This document shows positions 23,206 through 34,300 of a stretch of 64,000 nucleotides of DNA, in pieces. The notes beneath the pieces are model-generated. The model worked only from the letters and a program-made list of their open reading frames with translations, was not told where the DNA came from and did no database searches. The translations under genes were made by a program, and so were the position numbers. Position 1 is the stretch's first letter, and each line of letters begins with the position of its first letter. Origin of the DNA: Osedax fenrisi (taxonomy: Eukaryota > Annelida > Polychaeta > Sabellida > Siboglinidae); assembly GCA_964019155.1 (NCBI GenBank), contig OZ025244.1:44345220-44409219 (forward strand), written 5' to 3'.

Positions 23206-24132
23206 TGTTGTTATTAGATAATAAGTACATTTAAAATGAATAGCCCGATATTAGGTAACCTTGGTTACGCATAGTTACGTATATGCATAATAGAATAATT
23301 ACATTCAAATTTCCATAAAGACTGCAACATATATATTTAAATGTATATCGACTTAATGAATACATAAATGTACGAATACGAGATATCCTACACATTTAGA
23401 CATATTACTACGTCACACTTAATAAATAGGTTATTTCACAACATACTAGTTAAACGACTTGAAAATACACTATAGTGTTGGATCGTCGTGAAGAGGCGTG
23501 TATTATAATAGGCGTGTCTATATTACCGACTATATATTGTGAACAAACTTTACATTCGTTGAAAATATGCTTTCACGATATCGCTAGCAAAGGAATTTCA
23601 TTTTAGGAATCATTTAAAGGAATCCTCGTTTTATCTCCGTGTTATTATTTCTATTGCCAGTAAATATGAAGTATCGACTATAATCATAGACTACATCGAA
23701 TACATTGAAATACAATGACACTAATGGCAATACTCTGCTTAGATATAACACAGATGTATCGCCGTGTAGTGCAGCTAATCGCGCGGTTATCAAGGGGATC
23801 CCGAGTCACCCTTATTGTTCAATGGCGTAGTTGATTACGAAACTACCCATTGCAGTTATATTAGCATACATAATAACGGCATCCTACAAGTACACGGACA
23901 TAGCCGATGATATGTTACTCTTTGAAAATTGTGGAATAAGTCTTCAACTCCAAGTATACTATAGATCTATAGATCATACCTTACTTAGATTTAAAGCACG
24001 TGGGCTTGAAATTTATCAAGAAAAATGCAACCCTTACTGTTATTATCGAGCCTAAGAAAAAGCAGTGGATCTGTAATATATATAACTTTGTATTAATTGA
24101 TAATATTTTCATAAACCCTATAGGGTGTAATA
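23206..24132. other. AT-rich non-coding stretch
   Basis: I see no supportable gene. The 74-codon plus-strand frame at 23831-24055 has fairly balanced composition but no recognisable domain, splice context or second copy. Confidence 0.45.
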
Positions 24133-24359
24133 CAGTGGTTCCCAACCTTTTTTCATCATGACCCTTTTTTTGATAATTCTTAATTTAAAAATATACCATG
24201 ACCCAATGAAACATTTTATTTTTGTATTATTAAATGTTAGTCATAAATAAATAATATAAACTATAATATATATAAATATTTTTGTGAAATTAGCTCATGA
24301 CCCAGTAAAAAACCCACTGAACAAAATGTGGGTCATGACCTATAGTCTGGGAACCAATG
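24133..24359. mobile_element. hAT-like MITE, about 227 bp
   Basis: The left end CAGTGGTTCCCAACCTTTTT and the right end, whose reverse complement is CATTGGTTCCCAGACTATAG, are imperfect terminal inverted repeats. Both are followed inward by (T)CATGACCC. CAGTGGTTCCCAACC with nearby GACCC motifs is the widespread terminus of Charlie-type hAT transposons and their non-autonomous derivatives. No transposase is encoded. The eight bases on either side do not match, so the target duplication has decayed. Confidence 0.8.
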
Positions 24360-24551
24360 ATCTATTGAATATTGACGATATATCTACATACTTAGGTATC
24401 GAAATAGATACCATAGAAAATAACTATAATATAATAGTAATTATATGTATAGTGGTTGCGACAACCCAAAGATACTTCTCTTGGTGTATTTTACCATACA
24501 GTATTGGAGGTTTCGCGATTTTCGTCTATTTTAAACAATATATGTTATGAT

Positions 24552-24772
24552 CCTTAAAGGAGTATCCCACTACCAGTATTTCCGGAAAGAATGTCAGGAA
24601 ATTCTTGCTAAAAAATTATTTTCTAGCAAGTTATACTGGGATATGCCCTTACTTTCCTGGCAACTTTCCAGAAATATAGTAAATAAAAGGTAGTATCTCA
24701 CTATAACTTGATAGCAAATCTCTTTCGGAATTATTTCCAAAAATACTGGTATTGGGATACCTCCTTTAAAGG
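24552..24772. mobile_element. palindromic MITE, copy 2
   Basis: Terminal inverted repeats begin CCTTAAAGGAGTATCCCACT and, in reverse complement at the right, CCTTTAAAGGAGGTATCCCA. Each is followed by ACCAGTATTT(C/T)(C/T)GGAAA. Internal CCCTTACTTTCCTGGCAACTT and ATCTCACTATAACTTGATAG correspond to copy 1 at 19003-19265. The minus-strand open frame over part of it (24594-24962) is not a gene. Confidence 0.78.
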
Positions 24773-24909
24773 TATATATGGTAATAACGGTACTAAAAGA
24801 CAGTACACCGATACAACATACACGTACATGATGATACAATAATATAAATTTGTGGGAAAAAAATGTTGTATAATAAACTTTTTTAGTATTGAAAAAATAT
24901 ATTATCACA

Positions 24910-25105
24910 ACAGATCCATGCCAATCTGTTAAAGAGTTCGTCTGTGATGTCGAGATACTCAATAGGTCTCTTGTAGTTTCGAATTACTAAAGAGGTCGTC
25001 TGTCATGTTAATCTACTAAAGAGTTTGCTACCGTGACGAGCTGCTAAAGAAGTCACCTAACTTATTGAGTTTCTAAAGAGGTCGTCTGTCGTGCAAATCT
25101 ATATA
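24910..25105. repeat. degenerate 29-bp tandem repeat, about six units
   Basis: CTAAAGAGGTCGTCTGTCAT-like units have their AAAGAG core at 24931, 24961 (degenerate), 24989, 25018, 25046 and 25075, a spacing of 28-30 bp. The unit length is not a multiple of 3 and the frames are broken. Confidence 0.75.
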
Positions 25106-25854
25106 CTTATTATTAAATATTATTAATTCTATAAAAAAGTTTTTGTTCATGTATTAATAAACTGTAAAAACATAATGATTACTTTCTTACTATATTCTTC
25201 TAGCTATAAAAGATTTTTAGAGTATTTTATACTATTTTATATATGTTTTATAATTATATATTAAGCTGCTCTTTAACAAATGTATTTAAGACCTATTTTT
25301 CTTAAATGTGTTTTCAAATGATGTCTCGAAAACCTTCTAAAAAATTAGCCATCGACCATGTTTCGAAATTACTATTATTAATAATTACAGTTATCCATGG
25401 ATTAAACGCCATACTATATTACTACATGATATACATCGTTGAATCGATAAAACTAAAGCATGTATTATTGTATACTACATTTAGATCTAAACAGATGTTC
25501 CCTGATATAAATGCCAAATGTTTGATGAAATGTTGTAATTATAACTACTATTGCTTAAACCATATAATGTAAACTAGTAGTTACAATTATAATAATATAA
25601 TACATAGAAATAATTATATTAATAATTTACTTATGTTATATAAACATAATTACATAAATATTATAGAAATATACATAAAAACTCGAAACATGTTTCATAA
25701 ACATGATTTATTAATATATTTAACTATTACTGAATATATAATATATTCACAAATATTAATAGATACAGTACACAACGATATAAACTATATAATACCTTTA
25801 TAAGACCTTTATCACCCTTAGTATATGTTGTCACTAGAGTTTTGCTAACGTATC
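25106..25854. other. AT-rich non-coding stretch
   Basis: I see no firm gene. A plus-strand frame of 88 codons at 25306-25572 begins MCFQMMSRKPSKKLA and contains a hydrophobic stretch (LLLLIITVI), so a small signal-peptide-like protein is conceivable. There is no other support. Confidence 0.35.
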
Positions 25855-25922
25855 GCATTATTATGCATACGTTTTGTTTGAACCGTTAAAGTTGATTAGA
25901 GATGTATATTATCTAATATATG

Positions 25923-25984
25923 AATAGATTATAATAGAAGAATATATTATAATAGAAGAATAGATTATAATAGAAGAATAGATT
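25923..25984. repeat. 18-bp tandem repeat, about 3.4 units
   Basis: The unit AATAGATTATAATAGAAG is repeated with one substitution in the second unit. Confidence 0.9.
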
Positions 25985-26217
25985 AGTATTTGAAATATTT
26001 ATATTTTAACGACAAATAAATGTCAATTAATAAAGATAATGTATTTGATATTTAAAAAGAGATATTTTACTATTATCAGCAAGTAAACAATTATAGAATG
26101 GTTCATTGTTAATGAAAAATTAATAAGTTAATGATTTACATCTATAGAAAATTAGGGTCTATAATTAAGATACATTAACTAATATTGAATACTATGAATT
26201 ATTGGTATATATATATA

Positions 26218-27390
26218 CAGAAAAATCCACAAAGCATTATCGACAGCAAGCTATATCGACAAATCGGTTATTACGACAATTTAATATATATTTATTGACT
26301 TTTATATTCAATATATGTGAACTCGCTTGTCGCTTGTATTGATGTATAGGATGTATCGACAATATCGGATATATCGGATGTACAATATTATGAGTTTTGC
26401 ATGGCGTTTAGGGACATTATGAAATATTACACAGTGATAACATATATGTATATACTATATGTATATACTATAGTATGTATAATTGAAATAGATATAGATA
26501 TTTACAAACAATGCACTGTGTATATTATCAAATATGTTATAAAGAATTGCTACGTATTATTGTGGATTCACACTACTATACAATATTCAAACATTCACAT
26601 TACATTTTAATTTATTTTATAAATTATATACCCTTGATAAGGAATATCTTAAAAAAACTTCCTGTATTTAATTGCAATTAATATTATTAACCGTACGTAT
26701 CATCACAATTAGTGTAATGTAGTTTAATATAGTCAGCGAGTTTATATTGCATATTTATATTCATTAATAATTACATACATATAGTTTAGTTCATTAAATT
26801 AATATGTTAACGTCATGCCAAGGTGGAAGGTTTTATCGTCACACGTGAAATACTCATCTGTACGGTTGACATATACCGAAGACATACACGCTAACTGATA
26901 TACGCGAGTATATCTCTCATTGATAATATCGATAAGTCTGATTTGTTATGTCAGCAGGTATCCGATATTAAATTATATGTTGAAATTTGGTATTTATTAA
27001 AATTAATATCTACTAAACAAATATAATTTACTTATTACTATTAATAATTTAATTGTTTTTTGAATTATACATAAATACATATACATATATATATATATAT
27101 AAAGAGATTACATTCACACTTTTATTGAGTTTAATTTATGAAATACATAAATCTACATAATTCATGCTCGGGTATTAGGATCCTAAGTGTTATAACACCT
27201 AAATGTTCATATGATCCAAATCAAGTGTAGAATATATGTTATTTTTGATAAAATAAATATAAATGCACCTGATTTGACGTAACTTAAAATGAGTTTAGTA
27301 ATAACCATTATCATATATGATACATAACGATATATTGATATATAGACATATTTTCGAATGATATTGGGATGTCGATAAAACCGAATTCTA

Positions 27391-27393
<3 letters not shown>
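26218..27393. mobile_element. 1,176-bp insertion with CAG...CTG ends, putative non-autonomous DNA transposon
   Basis: The insertion is defined by comparison with the unbroken repeat at 22.6 kb. Its ends are CAGAAAAATCCACAAAGC at the left and, in reverse complement, CAGTAGAATTCGGTTTTATC at the right. Both run into an ATCGACA motif, and both sides are flanked by TATATATA (target duplication or microsatellite). TATCGACA recurs at 26238, 26254 and 26354 and inverted at 27370, like subterminal transposase-binding repeats. No transposase is visible; the 69-codon frame at 26401-26610 is low complexity. CAG termini and an 8-bp TA-rich target would suit hAT, but this is an inference. Confidence 0.5.

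Positions 27394-27436
<43 letters not shown>
27393..27436. repeat. (AT)n microsatellite
   Basis: This 43-bp TA tract forms the right flank of the 1,176-bp insertion. Confidence 0.95.
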
Positions 27437-27438
<2 letters not shown>

Positions 27439-27625
27439 CTAACCCATTAACAGTATTATTCTTTTGTAGTAAACATAACAATACTATTATTAAATGTCTG
27501 AACATGTCCATATTATTCAATGTTATATATTATGAATATTTTTTAAATTTATAAATTATTATTATTTAACAATACTGATGATTTTATTTTTAAACAAAAA
27601 TATAATTACCTATTTTAAAATTCTA

Positions 27626-28935
27626 AATAAAAGTTTAAAATTAATGGTCCACTTTTACGTTACACTATTTATACGTACGAGATAATTCTAAATTGGATAC
27701 TTATATATGAACAACTATGTAGTTATATAATTATTAATTGGGCAAGGACATAACAGAGCATAACATATAATACTACACAAGTATAGTGATAAATAGTACA
27801 TAGACATGTACAAAGTATAAAAACATCACAGAATAAATAATACACAAATACACAATGTGAACACGATATTTGAACTATTGTTATTAATCTTTGTTATGAA
27901 GATTGTATACTATATAGTAGATAGTAAACTATAGTCAACTACTTTACGTAGAATGGCAGTGTTAATGGATGAATGAACTTGGTTCCAAAAAACTCAAATA
28001 GAGTATTATTGATTTCCAAAATTTTTCCGATGATATATTTTACGGAATTTTCATTTAGAATGGCTTTGTAAACTTCGATATAACGTTATTCGGTGTGTAA
28101 TATAATTAGTCGGTAATTCAGATTATTTACTTAATAGATAGGAATGTAGAGTTGATAGTAATTTAAGTTGGGACAATTTGTGATTAAAATTTAACTTGAG
28201 TTCAGGTCAGTGATAGGTCAGTGATACTTGTATAATGGGCAGTTGTATTTTGTCGGCATTTTAGTGGAAGTGATCTGTTAGTTATACGGTAAATGATAAT
28301 ACTCTAGTATTGAGAGTAATGAGTAGAATGGGAATGCATTAATGTAGGTCAAGGTGTAGTTTGTGTTTTAGATGTGGAGATGTAGTTATATATCCAGTTT
28401 ACATTGAAGATATGGTATACAATACCGGCTAATGCTGGATATTAAATATTAGCTTATTTGTGTGAATAAATATGAATATTTGGTTTCAGTGAATGATGTG
28501 ATTATGACTAGTTACAAGTATGAGAATAGTTAGATCGGAGGGTATTCATAGTGAATGCGCTAGTAATTCAAAATAACTCCCCCATCCGTAAATATGCATA
28601 ATGGACCGTTCCATTATGCATATTATAGCTTCTTGATATGGTTCGTTACGCATCATTGTACATCAGTGTAGGACAATATCACAGTGTTCGCATCGATGTT
28701 ACGGAAGTATAACCAATAAACGTAAATAAGCCTTAACTCTTAGTTTAACACATAGGTTATCGTACAAATGTACGGACTTATTAGGGTTAAGGTGTTACAT
28801 CAGATTAAGTAGTAGGTAGTCGTTAGTGAGCCAATAGTATTAAGGCAAGATTGAAGGTGTATGTTGAATGACGGGTATACCTATGTATGCAATGCTTACA
28901 CAGAAGACATACACCAATCGAGCTTTAACTTTAAA
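27626..28935. other. non-coding stretch with a perfect 15-bp hairpin
   Basis: I see no gene. At 28591-28605 and 28610-28624, AATATGCATAATGGA and its exact reverse complement enclose a 4-nt loop (CCGT). TA microsatellites become sparser towards the tandem arrays on the right. Confidence 0.5.
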
Positions 28936-28941
28936 CGTACG

Positions 28942-29770
28942 ATGGACGTCGTGCATCATTACACAGCACCATGCATCCTATCTACACTGTAGTGCTATCA
29001 ATGGACGTCGTGTATCATTACACATCACAGTGCATCCTATATACACTAGTGCTATCAATGGACGTCGTGTATCATTACACAGCACCATGCATCCTATCTA
29101 CACTGTAGTGCTATCAATGGACGTCGTGTATCATTACACATCACAGTGCATCCTATATACACTAGTGCTATCAATGGACTTGGTGCATCTTTACACATCA
29201 CCATGCATCCTATCTACACTGTAGTGCTATCAATGGACTTGGTGCATCTTTACACATCACCATGCATCCTATCTACACTAGTGCTATCAATGGACTTGGT
29301 GCATCTTTACACATCACCATGCATCCTATCTACACTGTAGTGCTATCAATGGACTTGGTGCATCTTTACACATCACCATGCATCCTATATACACTGTAGT
29401 GCTATCAATGGACGTCGTGTATCATTACACATCACAGTGCATCCTATATACACTAGTGCTATCAATGGACGTCGTGTATCATTACACATCACCATGCATC
29501 CTATCTACACTGTAGTGCTATCAATGGACGTCGTGTATCATTACACATCACAGTGCATCCTATCTACACTAGTGCTATCAATGGACTTGGTGCATCTTTA
29601 CACATCACCATGCATCCTATCTACACTGTAGTGCTATCAATGGACTTGGTGCATCTTTACACATCACCATGCATCCTATCTACACTAGTGCTATCAATGG
29701 ACTTGGTGCATCTTTACACATCACCATGCATCCTATCTACACTGTAGTGCTATCAATGTACGACGTGCGG
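28942..29770. repeat. 57/59-bp minisatellite with two unit types in blocks
   Basis: Fourteen units start (at ATGG) at 28942, 29001, 29058, 29117, 29174, 29233, 29290, 29349, 29408, 29465, 29524, 29581, 29640 and 29697, with a broken fifteenth at 29756. Spacing alternates 59 and 57 bp (CACTGTAGTGC versus CACTAGTGC), except one 59-59 step at 29349-29408. Type A units contain GGACGTCGTGTATCATT and type B units GGACTTGGTGCATCTTT. The order is AAAA BBBB AAA BBB. The 116-bp dimer is not a multiple of 3, so the open frames across it are incidental. Confidence 0.96.
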
Positions 29771-30171
29771 GCGGCACATTTGTAACGCATACACCTGCAG
29801 AGAAACGCTATTACCAAATACGGACATATTAGAAATATCCTAAACTATTACTCGGTCTGAGATCGCAACAATGATTTATGTAAGGAGACTGAGACTGCGT
29901 CGATGTTTCTAGCATAATTAAAAACAATACATACCATATAATATTAGATTTAATTACTATATATATGTATATATATATAAATTATAATATTAGGTTAATT
30001 AATTAATAATGTCAGTACCTGCAGTTTGTAAGCGGTCTTAAGCTAAACATGTTTGTGTGGTATTACCTGCAGTCACTGAAGTCCTCTTAGTACTAAACCC
30101 GCACTCATATAACGTGTACTTAAGTACTGTATTGTCGGTATACATTAAGTCACGTGTATACCCCGCCCGCT
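29771..30171. other. spacer between minisatellite and 12-bp array, with a small duplication
   Basis: The motif TACCTGCAGT, then TCTTA and TAAAC, occurs at 30016-30049 and again 48 bp later at 30064-30100, a diverged tandem duplication. ACACCTGCAG also occurs near 29790. The minus strand has an ATTAAA (plus-strand TTTAAT near 29948) but no AATAAA that would serve a minus-strand transcript leaving the array. Confidence 0.55.
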
Positions 30172-30659
30172 AGCATCCAGTGCCGCATCCAGTGCAGCAT
30201 CCAGTGCAGCATCCAGTGCAGCATCCAGTGCAGAATAAATTGCAGCATCAAGTGAAGTATCGAGTGCAGTATCAAGTGCAGAATAAAGTGCAGCATCAAG
30301 TTCAGAATAAAGTGTAGCATCAAGTGCAGTATCAAGTGAAGCATCAAGTGAAGCATCAAGTGCAGCATCAAGTGCAGCATCCAGGGCAGCATCAAGTGCA
30401 GCATCCAGTGAAGTATCCAGTGCAGTATCAAGTGCAGCATCAAGTGCAGCATCCAGTGAAGTATCCAGTGCAGTATCAAGTGCAGCATCAAGTGCAGCAT
30501 CCAGTGAAGTATCCAGTGCAGTATCAAGTGCAGCATCAAGTGCAGCATCAAGTTCAGAATCAAGTGCAGCATCCAGTGAAGTATCCAGTGCAGTATCAAG
30601 TTCAGAATAAAGTGTAGCATCAAGTGAAGTATCAAGTGAAGCATCAAGTGCAGCATAAA

Positions 30660-31100
30660 GTTCAGCATCAGGGCAGCATCCAGGGTAGCATCAAGTGCAG
30701 CATCAAGTGCAGCATCCAGTGCAGCATCAAGTGCAGCATCCAGTGAAGTATCCAGTGCATTATCAAGTGCAGCATCAAGTGCAGCATCCAGTGAAGTATC
30801 CGGTGCAGTATCAAGTGCAGCATCAAGTGCAGCATCAAGTTCAGAATCAAGTGCAGCATCCAGTGAAGTAGCCAGTGCAGTATCAAGTGCAGAATAAAGT
30901 GCAGCATCAAGTGCAGCATCAAATGCAGCATCAAGTGCAGCATCAACCGCAGTATACTGTGCAGAATAAAGTGCAGCATCAAGTGCAGCATCAAGTTCAG
31001 AATCAAGTGCATCATCAAGTGTAGCATCAAGTGCAGCATCAATCGCAGCATCAAGTGCAGCATCAATCACAGCATCAAGTGCAGCATCAATCGCAGTATC
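30660..31100. repeat. array-edge block, present three times
   Basis: The ordered string from CAGGGCAGCATCCAGGGTAG through AGTGAAGTAGCCAGTGC to ATCACAGC is also found at about 60.41-60.83 kb and 63.50-63.93 kb. The GAAGTAGCCAGT landmark is at 30862, 60598 and 63693. The offsets are 29,736 bp (2,478 units) and 3,095 bp (258 units minus the one-base deletion). Confidence 0.88.
30669..30671. other. one-base deletion in the array, left end
   Basis: CATCAGGGCAG stands where CATCCAGGGCAG or CATCAAGGGCAG is expected, so one base is missing from the otherwise strict 12-bp register. Left of it the minus-strand DAAL phase changes. The two possible phases stop at 30145-30147 and just below 30153, within about 30 bases after the array ends. 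Confidence 0.9.
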
Positions 31101-31399
31101 CAGTGCAGCATCAATTGCAGCATCAAGTGCAGCATCAATCGCAGTATCCAGTGCAGCATCAAGTGCAGCATCAAGTGCAGCATCAAGTTCAGAATCAAGT
31201 GCAGCATCCAGTGAAGTATCCAGTGCAGCATCAAGTGCAGAATAAAGTGCAGCATCAAGTGCAACATCAAGTGCAGCATCAAATGCATCATCAAGTGAAG
31301 TATCGAGTGCAGTATCAAGTGCAGAATAAAGTGCAGCATCAAGTTCAGAATAAAGTGTAACATCAAGTGCAGCATCAAGTGCAGCATCAAGTTCAGAAT

Positions 31400-34300
31400 C
31401 AAGTGCATCATCAAGTGTAGCATCAAGTGCAGCATCAATCGCAGCATCAAGTGCAGCATCAATCGCAGCATCAAGTGCAGCATCAATCGCAGTATCCAGT
31501 GCAGCATCAATTGCAGCATCAAGTGCAGCATCAATCGCAGTATCCAGTACAGCATCAAGTGCAGCATCAAGTTCAGAATCAAGTGCAGCATCCAGTGAAG
31601 TATCCAGTGCAGCATCAAGTGCAGAATAAAGTGCAGCATCAAGTGCAGCATCAAGTGCAGCATCAAATGCATCATCAAGTGAAGTATCGAGTGCAGTATC
31701 AAGTGCAGAATAAAGTGCAGCATCAAGTTCAGAATAAAGTGTAGCATCAAGTGCAGTATCAAGTGAAGCATCAAGTGCAGCATCAAGTGCAGCATCCAGG
31801 GCAGCATCAAGTGCAGCATCAAGTGCAGCATCCAGTGCAGCATCAAGTGCAGCATCCAGTGAAGTATCCAGTGCAGTATCAAGTGCAGCATCAAGTGCAG
31901 CATCAAATTCAGAATCAAGTGCAGCATCCAGTGAAGTATCCAGTGCAGTATCAAGTGCAGAATAAAGTGCAGCATCAAGTGCAGCATCAAATGCAGCATC
32001 AAGTGCAGCATCAACCGCAGTATACAGTGCAGAATAAAGTGCAGCATCAAGTGCAGCATCCAGTGAAGTATCCAGTGCAGTATCAAGTGCAGAATAAAGT
32101 GCAGCATCAAATGCAGCATCAAGTGCAGCATCAACCGCAGTATACAGTGCAGCATCAAGTGTAACATCAAGTGCAGAATCAAGTGCAGCATCAAGTTCAG
32201 AATCAAGTGCATCATCAAGTGTAGCATCAAGTGCAGCATCAATCGCAGTATCCAGTGCAGCATCAAGTGCAGCATCAAGTGCAGCATCAAGTTCAGAATC
32301 AAGTGCAGCATCCAGTGAAGTATCCAGTGCAGCATCAAGTGCAGTATCAAATGCATCATCAAGTGCAGCATCAACCGCAGTATACAGTGCAGAATAAAGT
32401 GCAGCATCAAGTGCAGCATCAAGTGCAGCATCAAGTGCAGCATCAAGTGCAGCATCAAGTGCAGCATCAAGTGCAGCATCCAGTGCAGAATCAAGTACAG
32501 TATCAAGTGCAGCATCAACCGCAGCATCAAGTGCAGCATCAACCGTAGTATCCAGTGCAGCATCAAGTGCAGCATCAAGTGCAGCATCAAGTGCAGTATC
32601 AAGTGTAGCATCAAGTTCAGCATCAATCGCAGCATCAAGTGCAGCATCAATCGCAGTATCCAGTGCAGCATCAAGTGCAGCATCAAGTGCAGCATCAAGT
32701 GCAGTATCAAGTGCAGCATCAAGTGCAGCATCAATCGCAGTATCCAGTGCAGCATCAAGTGCAGTATCAAGTTCAGAATCAAGTGCAGCATCCAGTGAAG
32801 TATCCAGTGCAGTATCAAGTGCAGAATAAAGTGCATCATCAAGTGCAGCATCAAGTGCAGAATCAAATGCAGCATCAAGTGCAGCATCAAGTGCAGCATC
32901 AAGTGCAGCATCAAGGGCAGCATCAAGTGCAGTATCAAGTGCAGCATCAAGTGCAGCATCAAGTGTAGCATCAAGTTCAGAATCAAGTGCAGCATCAAGC
33001 GCAGCATCAAGTGCAGCATCCAGTGCAGCATCCAGTGCAGCATCAAGTGCAGCATCAAGTGCAGCATCAAGTGCAGTATCAAGTGCAGCATCAAGTGCAG
33101 CATCAAGTGCAGCATCAAGTGCAGCATCAAGTGCAGCATCAAGTGCAGCATCAAGTGCAGCATCAAGTGCAGCATCAAGGGCAGCATCAAGTACAGTATC
33201 AAGTGCAGCATCAAGTGCAGCATCAAGTGCAGCATCCAGTGCAGCATCCAGTTCAGCATCAAGTGCAGCATCAAGTGCAGCATCAACCGCAGTATACAGT
33301 GCAGCATCAAGTGCAGCATCAACCGCAGTATACAGTGCAGAATAAAGTGTAGCATCAAGTGCAGCATCAAGTGCAGCATCAAGTGCAGCATCAAGGGCAG
33401 CATCAAGTGCAGTATCCAGTGCAGCATCACTCGCAGTATCCAGTGCAGCATCAATTGCAGCATCAACCGCAGTATACAGTGCAGCATCAAGTGCATAATC
33501 AAGTGCAGCATCAAGTGCAGCATCAAGTGCAGCATCAAGTGCAGCATCAAGTGCAGCATCAAGTGCAGCATCAAGTGCAGCATCAAGGGCAGCATCAAGT
33601 GTAGCATCAAGTTCAGAATCAAGTGCAGCATCAAGCGCAGCATCAAGTGCAGCATCCAGTGCAGCATCCAGTGCAGCATCAAGTGCAGCATCAAGTGCAG
33701 CATCAAGTGCAGTATCAAGTGCAGCATCAAGTGCAGCATCCAGTGAAGCATCAAGTGCAGCATCAAGTTCAGAATCAAGTGCATCATCAAGTGTAGCATC
33801 AAGTGCAGCATCAATCGCAGTATCCAGTGCAGCATCAATTGCAGCATCAATCGCAGTATCCAGTGCAGCATCAAGTGCAGCATCAAGTGCAGCATCAAGT
33901 TCAGAATCAATTGCAGCATCCAGTGAAGTATCCAGTGCAGCATCAAGTGCAGTATCAAATGCATCATCAAGTGCAGCATCAACCGCAGTATACAGTGCAG
34001 AATAAAGTGCAGCATCAAGTGCAGCATCAAGTGTAGCATCAAGTGCAGCATCAAGTGCAGCATCAAGTGCAGCATCCAGTGCAGCATCAAGTACAGTATC
34101 AAGTGCAGCATCAACCGCAGCATCAAGTGCAGCATCAACCGTAGTATCCAGTGCAGCATCAAGTGCAGCATCAAGTGCAGCATCAAGTGCAGTATCAAGT
34201 GTAGCATCAAGTGCAGCATCAATCACAGCATCAAGTGCAGCATCAATCGCAGTATCCAGTGCAGCATCAATTGCAGCATCAAGTGCAGCATCAATCGCAG

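Larger units (their letters stand above)
25855..27625. repeat. 0.6-kb repeat, second copy, split by an insertion
   Basis: The segments 25855-26217 and 27394-27625 together correspond to the continuous copy at 22627-23205 (595 versus 579 bp). The break falls inside the (AT)n tract that is continuous in the other copy, so 26218-27393 is an insertion. An internal 18-bp tandem expansion (25923-25984) is private to this copy. Confidence 0.7.

Noticed and set aside
24284..24962. Plus-strand 88-codon and minus-strand 122-codon frames
   Set aside because: They overlap the hAT-like MITE and the palindromic MITE respectively and read through their inverted repeats.
28868..29747. Several 64-118-codon plus-strand frames with MHPIYT(S/V) repeats
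   Set aside because: They are translations of the 57/59-bp minisatellite. The dimer length of 116 bp shifts the frame each period, so no continuous protein exists.
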